Shown: positions 1 through 5,210 of the stretch, one piece after another
Layout of the letters: every line of letters begins with the position of its first letter
Numbering within the stretch: the stretch's first letter is position 1
NCBI GenBank assembly: GCA_002478245.1
Contig: DLMW01000039.1
Span: forward strand, 4,814 to 10,621
Direction of reading: 5' to 3'
Origin: a bacterium UBP18_UBA7526
Lineage (GTDB): Bacteria > UBP18 > UBA7526
DNA length: 5,808 bases
Translations under genes and position numbers: made by a program
The notes under the pieces: model-generated
Database searches by the model: none
What the model saw: the letters and a program-made list of their open reading frames with translations, nothing else
What the model was told of the DNA's origin: nothing

Positions 1-1
1 A

Positions 2-43
2 GCGTACTTTGTTACGATTGCACCTAAGGGAGCAAGAGGATGA
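2..43 (+). CDS. 3' end of an unidentified upstream gene (partial)
   Basis: Reading from base 2 gives an open tail, AYFVTIAPKGARG, ending in a TGA at 41-43. This stop overlaps the kdsB start codon in an ATGA arrangement, the same junction type seen at kdsA/kdsD and lptA/lptB, which is the main reason to think the frame is real. Thirteen residues are too few to assign a family. Neighbours of kdsB are often other LPS genes, but that is only context. The other forward frames are less convincing: one stops at 25-27 and the other runs on inside kdsB as an out-of-frame shadow. Confidence 0.45.
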   Translation, partial: AYFVTIAPKGARG

Positions 44-762
44 AAGCGATCGGTATTATTCCCGCAAGGTATGGCTCAAAACGTTTCCCGGGAAAATCCC
101 TGGTAGATATCTTTGGAAAGCCCATGATCCAGCATGTCTGGGAGAGGGCATCTCAGGCAAGAACTTTGGAAAGGGTGATTATTGCTACAGACGACGAACG
201 CATTCTGGAAAAGGCCAAAGAGTTTGGGGCAGAAGCGGTCTTAACTTCTCCTTCCTTGTCTTCGGGAACAGAGAGAGTGGCAGTAGCAGCAAGGGATTGG
301 GATGTTGATATTGTGGCCAATATTCAGGGAGACGAACCACTCATCGCACCCCAGGCAATAGATGAAGCGATCCAATCTCTAATTGATAATCCCAAAATCC
401 CTATGGCCACCTTGGCCTATAGAACGACCAAGAAAGAGGAGATAGAAGACCCCAATGTGGTCAAGGTGGTCTTCACTAAGGACAACTTTGCCCTCTACTT
501 CTCCCGCTCCCCAATTCCTTATCCTAAAGAATACCATTCACCGTTTTATAAACATCTCGGTCTCTATGTCTATCGAAAAGAATTTCTATTAAAACTCGCT
601 AAGATGAAACCCACACCTTTAGAGAGAATGGAGGGCCTGGAACAGTTGCGCGTCCTGGAGAATGGCTATAGAATAAAGGTGGTGGAGACAGAGCATGACT
701 CCATTGGTGTCGATACCCCAGGGGATTTGGAAAGAGTGAAAAGCCATCTCCGAAAACAGTGA
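40..762 (+). CDS. kdsB: 3-deoxy-manno-octulosonate cytidylyltransferase (CMP-Kdo synthetase)
   Basis: Activates Kdo with CTP to give CMP-Kdo and pyrophosphate in the cytoplasm; CMP-Kdo is the donor for Kdo transfer onto lipid A. The 240-residue protein has the usual family length. It shows the N-terminal nucleotide-binding loop IIPARYGSKRFPGK (residues 6-19, with R10, S13, R15 and K19), the SGTER motif at 75-79, the metal-site motif QGDEP at 96-100 (D98), SRSPIPYP at 155-162, KHLGLYVYR at 171-179, the substrate-site block LERMEGLEQLR at 194-204, and a C-terminal IGVDTPGDLERV with the second metal ligand D225. The His common just before SGT(D/E)R in enterobacterial enzymes is Leu73 here. The ATG is preceded by GGAG (29-32) with 7-nt spacing. 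The start overlaps the upstream stop by 4 nt, so coupled translation is likely. Confidence 0.97.
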   Translation: MKAIGIIPARYGSKRFPGKSLVDIFGKPMIQHVWERASQARTLERVIIATDDERILEKAKEFGAEAVLTSPSLSSGTERVAVAARDWDVDIVANIQGDEPLIAPQAIDEAIQSLIDNPKIPMATLAYRTTKKEEIEDPNVVKVVFTKDNFALYFSRSPIPYPKEYHSPFYKHLGLYVYRKEFLLKLAKMKPTPLERMEGLEQLRVLENGYRIKVVETEHDSIGVDTPGDLERVKSHLRKQ

Positions 763-776
763 TCAATGTTCAATAT
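763..776 (+). repeat. Two-copy heptamer direct repeat in the kdsB-kdsA gap
   Basis: TCAATGT at 763-769 is followed directly by TCAATAT at 770-776, matching at 6 of 7 positions. It lies in the short AT-rich spacer between the kdsB stop and the kdsA ribosome-binding site. With only two imperfect units it could be chance, but two other junctions in this window also show a 7-nt period. Confidence 0.4.
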
Positions 777-787
777 AAAATGAGAAA

Positions 788-797
788 GAGGGGAGGA
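788..797 (+). promoter_or_regulatory. Ribosome-binding site that decides the kdsA start
   Basis: A purine-rich GAGGGGAGGA tract lies directly before the ATG at 798. Its first GAGG (788-791) gives a 6-nt spacing to that ATG. The two other in-frame candidates, GTG at 759 and ATG at 780, have no Shine-Dalgarno-like sequence upstream. This favours 798 as the true start of kdsA. Confidence 0.75.
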
Positions 798-1625
798 ATG
801 GTTAAGGAAATAAGGGTAAGGGATATTAGAATTGGAGGGAAGAATCCCCTGGTTCTGATCGCTGGACCCTGCGTCATTGAAACAGAGGAAGGGACCTTTC
901 AGACCGCAAAGAGATTAAAAGAGATTACCAGCGAATTGGAGATACCCTTCATCTTCAAGTCTTCCTATGATAAGGCGAATCGGACATCGCTAAAGTCCTA
1001 TCGTGGCCCAGGGCTTAGGAGGGGTCTTGAGATCTTAGGAAAGATAAAAAGAGAGCTCGCCATTCCTCTCTTAATCGATGTCCATGAGAGAGGAGAGGTA
1101 ATAGCGGCCAGTAAGGTAGCAGATATCCTGCAGATCCCCGCCTTCCTCTGCCGCCAGACAGACTTTGTCTTGGCCGTGGCCAAGGCAGGGAAACCGGTGA
1201 ATGTTAAGAAGGGCCAGTTCTTAGCCCCCTGGGATGTGAAGAATATCGTTGAGAAGATTGAATCAACTGGGAATAGGGATATCCTATTGACAGAGAGGGG
1301 AACCACCTTTGGCTACCATAATTTAGTGGTCGATATGAAATCCCTACCCATCATGCGCTCCTTCGGCTATCCCGTGGTCTTCGATGCTACCCATAGCGTC
1401 CAACTTCCTGGGGGAATGGGGGTAGCGACTGGGGGAAACAGGGAGTATATCCCTTATCTCGCCCGCTCAGCGGTGGCCTGTGGAATAGATGCCCTATTCC
1501 TTGAGGCTCATCCCGATCCAGATAGGGCATTATCTGATGGTCCCAATATGATGAGATTAGAGGAAATGCCCCAACTCTTAAGAGAGGTGAAAGAGATAGA
1601 CCGGATAGTAAGGAGAGTAGAATGA
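798..1625 (+). CDS. kdsA: 3-deoxy-8-phosphooctulonate (Kdo-8-P) synthase, metal-dependent class
   Basis: Condenses phosphoenolpyruvate with arabinose-5-phosphate to Kdo-8-phosphate in the cytoplasm. From the ATG at 798 the protein is 275 residues, typical of the DAHP/Kdo8P synthase TIM-barrel family. It shows IAGPCVIE (21-28), FKSSYDKANRTS (53-64), RGPGL (69-73), QIPAFLCRQTD (112-122), KKGQFLAPWD (137-146), TTFGYHNLVVD (169-179), DATHSVQLPGG (196-206) and LEAHPDPDRALSDGPNM (235-251). The metal ligands of the Aquifex-type enzyme (C11, H185, E222, D233) correspond to C25, H199, E236 and D247 at a constant offset of 14. It is therefore the metal-dependent class, not the E. coli-type Asn enzyme. 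His174 sits where Asn or Asp is usual. The frame opens at a GTG at 759, but that start lacks a ribosome-binding site. The stop overlaps kdsD by 4 nt. Confidence 0.97.
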   Translation: MVKEIRVRDIRIGGKNPLVLIAGPCVIETEEGTFQTAKRLKEITSELEIPFIFKSSYDKANRTSLKSYRGPGLRRGLEILGKIKRELAIPLLIDVHERGEVIAASKVADILQIPAFLCRQTDFVLAVAKAGKPVNVKKGQFLAPWDVKNIVEKIESTGNRDILLTERGTTFGYHNLVVDMKSLPIMRSFGYPVVFDATHSVQLPGGMGVATGGNREYIPYLARSAVACGIDALFLEAHPDPDRALSDGPNMMRLEEMPQLLREVKEIDRIVRRVE

Positions 1626-2581
1626 GTATGGAAGAAGCCAAGAGGGTATTGGGGATAGAGTCGGAAGCGGTTAGCAACCTAATTGATCAGCTCGATGAAA
1701 ACTTTCCCAAAGCAGTGGATTTAATTAATGAGTGTAAAGGAAGGGTGATCGTTACGGGTATGGGGAAGAGCGGGCTCGTTGGTCGCAAGATCGCCAGCAC
1801 CCTATCCTCTACCGGAACCAGCGCCTTCTTCCTCCATCCCGTAGAAGGGATGCATGGGGATATGGGGATGGTTATGAAGGGGGACATCATCCTTGCTCTA
1901 TCCTATAGCGGGGAGACGGAGGAGCTGAAGAAGATCCTACCCCTGGTAAAGAGGCTGGGAGTGAGACTGGTCACTCTTACTGGAAATCCAGATTCTTCTC
2001 TGGCTAAGGAATCGGATGCGGTCTTGAACGTAAAAGTGAAGAGGGAGGCCTGCCCTTTCAACCTAGCACCCACCGCTTCTACCACCGCCATGTTAGCCCT
2101 GGGCGATGCCCTGGCTATCGCCCTTTTGGATAAGAAGGGATTCAAGGAGGAGGATTTTGCGGCTATCCATCCTGCAGGGGTAATTGGAAAGAGGCTATTA
2201 TTGAGAGTGGAGGATGTTATGAGGAAGGGAAAGGAGAATCCCCTGATAGATGAGGATAAGAGAGTGAAAGAGGCCCTGCTCGTCATGACCTCCACCAGGC
2301 TGGGAGCGGTAAGCGTTGTGGATAAAGAAGGAAGGTTAGTGGGCTTCTTTACTGATGGAGACCTGAGAAGACACTTACAGAAAGACAAGGATCTCTTAGA
2401 GAAGAGGATCTCCAGTGTGATGACCAAAAAGCCGACCACCATCACTAAGAAAAAGTTAGCCACAGAGGCGGTAAGAATCTTGCAAGAGAAGAAGTTTGAT
2501 AATATCCCGGTAGTGGATGAAGATAAGCGTCCCATCGGCATCGTCGATGAGCGGGACCTACTGAAAGAGGGCATCGCCTAG
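1622..2581 (+). CDS. kdsD: Arabinose-5-phosphate isomerase (SIS domain plus two CBS domains)
   Basis: Interconverts ribulose-5-phosphate and arabinose-5-phosphate, supplying the KdsA substrate. The 319-residue protein matches KdsD/KpsF in length and layout: a SIS sugar-isomerase domain at roughly 35-170 followed by two CBS domains at about 200-255 and 265-319. Residues matching the E. coli KdsD catalytic set (K59, E111, E152, H193) are K49 (GMGKSG), E101 (SGETEE), E142 (REACPFNLAPT) and H183 (AIHPAG), all at a constant offset of 10. The HPAEA-HGDLGM motif of relatives reads HPVEGMHGDMGM (72-83). AGGAG at 1611-1615 gives a 6-nt spacing to the ATG, which overlaps the kdsA stop as ATGA. The alternative symbol kpsF is used for capsule-cluster paralogs; the placement among Kdo and Lpt genes favours kdsD. 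The stop codon lies in the left arm of the inverted repeat that follows. Confidence 0.96.
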   Translation: MSMEEAKRVLGIESEAVSNLIDQLDENFPKAVDLINECKGRVIVTGMGKSGLVGRKIASTLSSTGTSAFFLHPVEGMHGDMGMVMKGDIILALSYSGETEELKKILPLVKRLGVRLVTLTGNPDSSLAKESDAVLNVKVKREACPFNLAPTASTTAMLALGDALAIALLDKKGFKEEDFAAIHPAGVIGKRLLLRVEDVMRKGKENPLIDEDKRVKEALLVMTSTRLGAVSVVDKEGRLVGFFTDGDLRRHLQKDKDLLEKRISSVMTKKPTTITKKKLATEAVRILQEKKFDNIPVVDEDKRPIGIVDERDLLKEGIA

Positions 2582-2652
2582 GAGTAACCAGCAACCAGCG
2601 TCCGCCAGTGGCGGATCAGCCTTTGGCTGAAAAGGTGTAAACGGTAACTCCT
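2580..2652. repeat. Compound inverted repeat with two tandem hairpins between kdsD and kdsC
   Basis: The outer arms, AGGAGTAACC (2580-2589) and GGTAACTCCT (2643-2652), pair at 9 of 10 positions with one A-A mismatch (2586/2646). Inside lie two directly abutting 15-nt perfect palindromic hairpins, each with a 6-bp stem and a 3-nt loop: TCCGCC-AGT-GGCGGA at 2601-2615 and TCAGCC-TTT-GGCTGA at 2616-2630. The stems differ at one base pair only (C-G changed to A-T, at positions 3 and 13), so pairing is kept. A tandem direct repeat AACCAGC x2 sits at 2586-2599. No T-run follows, so it does not look like an intrinsic terminator. It could be a small dispersed palindromic element or an RNA structure at this gap in the operon. 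The base pairing is seen directly; any role is inference. Confidence 0.75.
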
Positions 2653-2692
2653 GTTAGAGGACTCAAGAGAAGCACCCTTAAAGATATAGGCA

Positions 2693-3208
2693 ATGAAAGC
2701 GAAAAAGAGAATATCACAAAAGATGCAGGAGAGAGCAAAAAGAATAAAGATGATCATCATGGATGTCGATGGGGTGTTAACAGATGGCCGCATTATTCTA
2801 GGAAGCAAGGGCGAGGAGTTAAAGAATTTTTATGTCCAGGATGGAGAGGGAATTAGCCTTGCCCGAGAGAGGGGATTAATCCTGGTCTTCATCAGCAGTC
2901 GAAAATCTAAAGTGGTAGAGAGAAGGGCAGAGGAATTAGAGATAGAAGAAATCCATCAGGATGCCTCAAAAAAGATAGAAGTCTATGATGGCCTTTTAAG
3001 GAAGTATGGTCTCAAGGATGGGGAGGTGGCCTACATCGGTGACGATCTCGGGGATATCCCTCCCTTAAGAAAGGCAGGCCTTGCCATCTCACCAGCCAAT
3101 GGGGTAGAGGAAGTCAAAGACATCGTTCACTATGTTACCAGGGCTTTTGGAGGAAGGGGAGCGGTGAGGGAAGCGATAGATCTTATCCTTAAGGCTAAGG
3201 AAACATAA
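2693..3208 (+). CDS. kdsC: 3-deoxy-manno-octulosonate-8-phosphate phosphatase (KdsC, HAD family)
   Basis: Hydrolyses Kdo-8-phosphate to Kdo and phosphate, the step between KdsA and KdsB. The 171-residue protein is a capless HAD phosphatase of normal KdsC size. Motif I is IMDVDGVLTDG (22-32), with nucleophile D24 and acid/base D26. Motif II Ser is probably S68 in FISSRKS, where relatives usually have S/T-G-R. A lysine at 93/94 is the likely motif III residue, and YIGDDLGD (114-121) is motif IV. The C-terminal GGRGAVREAIDLIL (153-166) is the tail typical of KdsC. The region before motif III (QDASKK) departs from the usual QGVKDK-like sequence. An in-frame stop at 2687-2689 makes 2693 the most upstream ATG possible. 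Only AGG at 2688-2690, two bases away, precedes it, so initiation may be weak or coupled. ATG 2723 is a poorer alternative. It is separated from kdsD by 111 nt. Confidence 0.94.
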   Translation: MKAKKRISQKMQERAKRIKMIIMDVDGVLTDGRIILGSKGEELKNFYVQDGEGISLARERGLILVFISSRKSKVVERRAEELEIEEIHQDASKKIEVYDGLLRKYGLKDGEVAYIGDDLGDIPPLRKAGLAISPANGVEEVKDIVHYVTRAFGGRGAVREAIDLILKAKET

Positions 3209-3219
3209 GAATAGAGGCA

Positions 3220-3807
3220 ATGAAAATGCAAAATGAAAAATGCAAATTTAACTTTTTAATTTTTAGAACAATATTGTTAGGGCTTGTTATCTTAGTCTTT
3301 GTCTTTGGGGGCTGCACTTCAAGGCCGCCCCTTTCCCCAGCGGCAAAGGAGATCCCTGTTCCCCAGCAGAAGTTGGAGGACTTCAGACTCCTCGCTACTG
3401 AGGGAGGAGTAAGGCAGTGGGAATTAAAAGCCCGCGCTGCCCAGATCTATGAGAAGATAAAGAAGACCTATATTCAGGACTTTGTAACCTTTCTCTATGA
3501 AGAAGGGGAGCTGACTTCGACCCTTGCTGCTCAGAGGGGAATCCTGGACATGGCCACCAATAATATGAAGGCCCTGGGGAATGTCATCGTGACCTCGGCA
3601 AAGGGTTCGTGTCTGGAGACAGAGGAGCTTCATTACCTATCCCCTACAGGAAACCAGAAGGGGAAGTTTGTTACGGAGGAGTTCGTCAGGATTACCGAGC
3701 CAGATAGGATAACTACAGGCTATGGTCTGGAGATAGATTCTGATTTGGAGAATGGAAAGATAAAGAGGGATGTCAAGGTCAAGGTGGAGGCCTTAAGTGC
3801 ACCGTAA
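3220..3807 (+). CDS. lptC: LPS export protein LptC, possibly lipid-anchored
   Basis: LptC links the inner-membrane LptB2FG transporter to LptA and passes LPS into the periplasmic bridge. The 195-residue protein has a short basic N-terminus, a hydrophobic stretch at about 13-31 (LIFRTILLGLVILVFVFGG), then C32 and a proline-rich linker, followed by a beta-rich LptC-type domain (about 50-195) with ITTGYGLEIDSDLENGKIKRDVKV near the end split across 163-186. The FGGC at 29-32 resembles a weak lipobox, so the protein may be a lipoprotein instead of the bitopic form known from E. coli. GAGG at 3214-3217 is only 2 nt from ATG 3220 but 8 nt from ATG 3226 (Met3), so 3226 may be the real start. The N-terminal codons are built from a heptamer repeat. 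Assignment rests on the domain pattern and position before lptA and lptB; sequence identity in this family is low. Confidence 0.88.
   Translation: MKMQNEKCKFNFLIFRTILLGLVILVFVFGGCTSRPPLSPAAKEIPVPQQKLEDFRLLATEGGVRQWELKARAAQIYEKIKKTYIQDFVTFLYEEGELTSTLAAQRGILDMATNNMKALGNVIVTSAKGSCLETEELHYLSPTGNQKGKFVTEEFVRITEPDRITTGYGLEIDSDLENGKIKRDVKVKVEALSAP
3223..3250 (+). repeat. AT-rich heptamer repeat inside the 5' end of lptC
   Basis: Three successive 7-nt units fit AAAATG(C/A): 3223-3229, 3230-3236 and 3237-3243. A fourth, degenerate unit (AAATTTA) follows at 3244-3250. An ATG occurs in each full unit (3226, 3233, 3240), one in each reading frame; only 3226 is in the lptC frame, and the other two hit stops after a few codons. 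The stretch and the T-rich run after it are far more AT-rich than the neighbouring coding sequence. It encodes the polar start of the LptC anchor segment. Confidence 0.7.
3786..3790 (+). promoter_or_regulatory. Shine-Dalgarno site for the GTG start of lptA
   Basis: GGAGG lies inside the last codons of lptC, 6 nt before the GTG at 3797. This strong site decides the non-ATG start of lptA and explains how it can be translated from within the lptC reading frame. Confidence 0.85.
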
Positions 3808-4435
3808 ACTAATCTTCCTATCTTCAATTCTTATTCTCCTTACCCTTCCCTCCTGGGGAGAGGAGAAGAAAGGTCCCCCCCTGGATATCACCTCAGATGA
3901 GGTAGAGTACGCTAAGGTGAAGGGGAAGGAGGTGGTAATCTTCACCGGCCAGGTGGTTGCTACTCAGGGGACTACTACTCTAAAGAGTGACCAGTTGAAA
4001 CTTTTTCCGGATGAGAATAAGGCGGAGGCTTCTGGTCGGGCCTGGATGAGGGATGAGAAAGAAAAGATGATTTTGACTGGTGGGAGGATAGAGTATTACC
4101 ATGATAAGAGGTATGGGATAGCTACGGAAAAGCCAAAATTGGTAAGCGAGAAGGAGAACTTTACTCTGACTAGTAAGAAGATGGAGATCTTTCTTCCTCA
4201 AGGACATTTTCGGGCGAAGGAAGAGGTCAAGCTGGTGAGGGATAGTATGGTTGCCACCTGCAAGGCCCTCGATTATTTTAACAGAGAGAGAAAGGCCATC
4301 CTGACTGGTGAACCTGAGATAAGAGAAAAGGAGAATCTGGTCACTGGGGAGAGGGTAACCCTATATGTCGCTGAACACCGGATAGTAGTTGAGGATCGGG
4401 CAAGAATAAAATTCATCCCAGAGGAGAAGGAATGA
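3797..4435 (+). CDS. lptA: Periplasmic LPS-bridge protein LptA (OstA-like)
   Basis: LptA oligomers bridge LptC and the outer-membrane LptD, carrying LPS across the periplasm. The 212-residue product starts with a signal peptide: basic HRK, a hydrophobic core (about 5-17), then a likely cleavage after PSWG (18-21). The rest is the repetitive beta-strand OstA/LptA jelly-roll, opening with PLDITSDEVEY and VVIFTGQVVATQGTTTLKSDQL and continuing through repeated short strands such as LTGGRIEYY, LTSKKMEIF and VTGERVTLYV. Length is at the upper end for LptA but far shorter than LptD. The GTG start is chosen for its GGAGG at 6-nt spacing, and it places the signal peptide exactly at the N-terminus. It overlaps lptC by 11 nt and lptB by 4 nt, fitting coupled translation of physically interacting partners. 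Confidence 0.93.
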   Translation: MHRKLIFLSSILILLTLPSWGEEKKGPPLDITSDEVEYAKVKGKEVVIFTGQVVATQGTTTLKSDQLKLFPDENKAEASGRAWMRDEKEKMILTGGRIEYYHDKRYGIATEKPKLVSEKENFTLTSKKMEIFLPQGHFRAKEEVKLVRDSMVATCKALDYFNRERKAILTGEPEIREKENLVTGERVTLYVAEHRIVVEDRARIKFIPEEKE

Positions 4436-5157
4436 GAATCCTGAAGGTTCAGGGCCTGGTCAAGAGCTATAAGAGAAGAAGGGTGGTAGATGACGTCAAC
4501 TTAGAGGTGAGGGAGGGAGAGATCGTTGGCCTCCTGGGCCCCAATGGAGCAGGGAAGACCACTACCTTCTATATGATTGTGGGATTGATCAAACCAGATC
4601 GGGGCCGGATACTTATCGACGACTTCGATCTCAGTAGATTGCCCATGTATAAGAGGGCGAGAAGGGGGATCGGTTACCTTGCCCAGGAGCCCTCCATCTT
4701 CAGGAAGCTCACTGTGGAGGAGAATATCTTAGCCATCCTGGAGACCCTGAACCTGACAGAGGAAGAGAAAGAGAGGAGGCTAGAGGAGCTCTTAGCAGAA
4801 CTCAACCTCTCCCCTCTGGCTAAGAATAGGGCCTATACTCTCTCTGGTGGAGAGCGAAGGAGGGTGGAGATCACCAGAGCCCTGGTTACCACCCCTTCCT
4901 TCATCTTACTGGACGAACCCTTTACCGGCATCGATCCCATCGCCATTGCCGATATTCAGGAGATCATCTTCCAGCTCCAGAAGAAGGGGATCGGGGTCCT
5001 GATTACTGATCATAGCGTGCGCGAAACATTGGCCATCACCGATCGGGCATACATCATGTATGAAGGGGAGATTCTAATCTCTGGCACCTCTCAGGAACTG
5101 GCGAATAGCAAAGAGGCTAGGGAAATCTATCTGGGAGAGAAATTTACCTTAGAGTAA
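4432..5157 (+). CDS. lptB: LPS export ABC transporter ATPase LptB
   Basis: Cytoplasmic ATPase that powers LPS extraction from the inner membrane as a dimer with LptF and LptG, neither of which is in this window. The 241-residue protein is a single nucleotide-binding domain of normal length. It has Walker A GPNGAGKT (36-43), Q-loop YLAQEPSIF (82-90, Q85), signature LSGGE (137-141), Walker B FILLDEP (157-163) with catalytic E162, D-loop GID (166-168) and switch H194 in ITDHSVRETL. YLAQEPSIFRKLTVEEN and LLDEPFTGIDPIAI are highly characteristic of LptB compared with other ABC ATPases. GAGGAG (4421-4426) gives a 5-nt spacing to the ATG, which overlaps the lptA stop by 4 nt. In many bacteria rpoN follows lptB; here hpf follows directly. 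Confidence 0.97.
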   Translation: MRILKVQGLVKSYKRRRVVDDVNLEVREGEIVGLLGPNGAGKTTTFYMIVGLIKPDRGRILIDDFDLSRLPMYKRARRGIGYLAQEPSIFRKLTVEENILAILETLNLTEEEKERRLEELLAELNLSPLAKNRAYTLSGGERRRVEITRALVTTPSFILLDEPFTGIDPIAIADIQEIIFQLQKKGIGVLITDHSVRETLAITDRAYIMYEGEILISGTSQELANSKEAREIYLGEKFTLE

Positions 5158-5198
5158 AGTTTTCCGGTTTTAAACTGGTTAACAACAGAGAGACCATA

Positions 5199-5204
5199 GG
5201 GAGG
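5199..5204 (+). promoter_or_regulatory. Ribosome-binding site of hpf
   Basis: GGGAGG with 6-nt spacing to the ATG at 5211 is the clearest Shine-Dalgarno sequence in the window. With the 53-nt gap after lptB it indicates independent, strong initiation of hpf, in contrast to the overlapping Lpt genes. Confidence 0.85.
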
Positions 5205-5210
5205 TTTAAG

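Noticed and set aside
9..308. Plus-strand open frame (99 codons) overlapping kdsB
   Set aside because: It is out of frame with kdsB, which has all its family motifs, and its translation resembles nothing known.
759..797. Upstream GTG (759) or ATG (780) as the start of kdsA
   Set aside because: Neither has a Shine-Dalgarno-like sequence. The extra residues (IN VQYKMRKRGG-like) would be encoded by AT-rich spacer, while the ATG at 798 follows a GAGGGGAGG tract and gives a normal 275-residue length.
1903..2574. Long open frame on the minus strand (223 codons) opposite kdsD
   Set aside because: It is fully antisense to a well-supported SIS/CBS isomerase, its translation is Ser-rich and low in complexity with no recognisable motif, and it has no independent context. 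It is a shadow of the kdsD codon pattern.
2601..2640. Twin hairpins as a rho-independent terminator
   Set aside because: The hairpins are followed by AAAAGG on the + strand, with no U-tract for transcription in the operon direction. Termination here would also cut kdsC and the lpt genes off from any visible promoter.
2653..2692. Promoter for kdsC in the 3' part of the gap
   Set aside because: TATA-like bases occur at 2684-2688, but they lie almost on the start codon and no convincing -35 element is spaced upstream.
2578..2808. Minus-strand open frame (76 codons) across the kdsD-kdsC gap with a hydrophobic middle
   Set aside because: Most of it is antisense to the 5' end of kdsC, and its hydrophobic part is the complement of the Lys/Met/Asp-rich KdsC start. 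The end in the gap runs through the hairpins, and no ribosome-binding site stands out.
5164..5178. Possible intrinsic terminator after lptB
   Set aside because: The 15-mer can form a 6-bp stem with one G-U pair and a 3-nt loop, but the stem is short and AT-rich, and the following sequence (TTAACAAC) is not a T-run.
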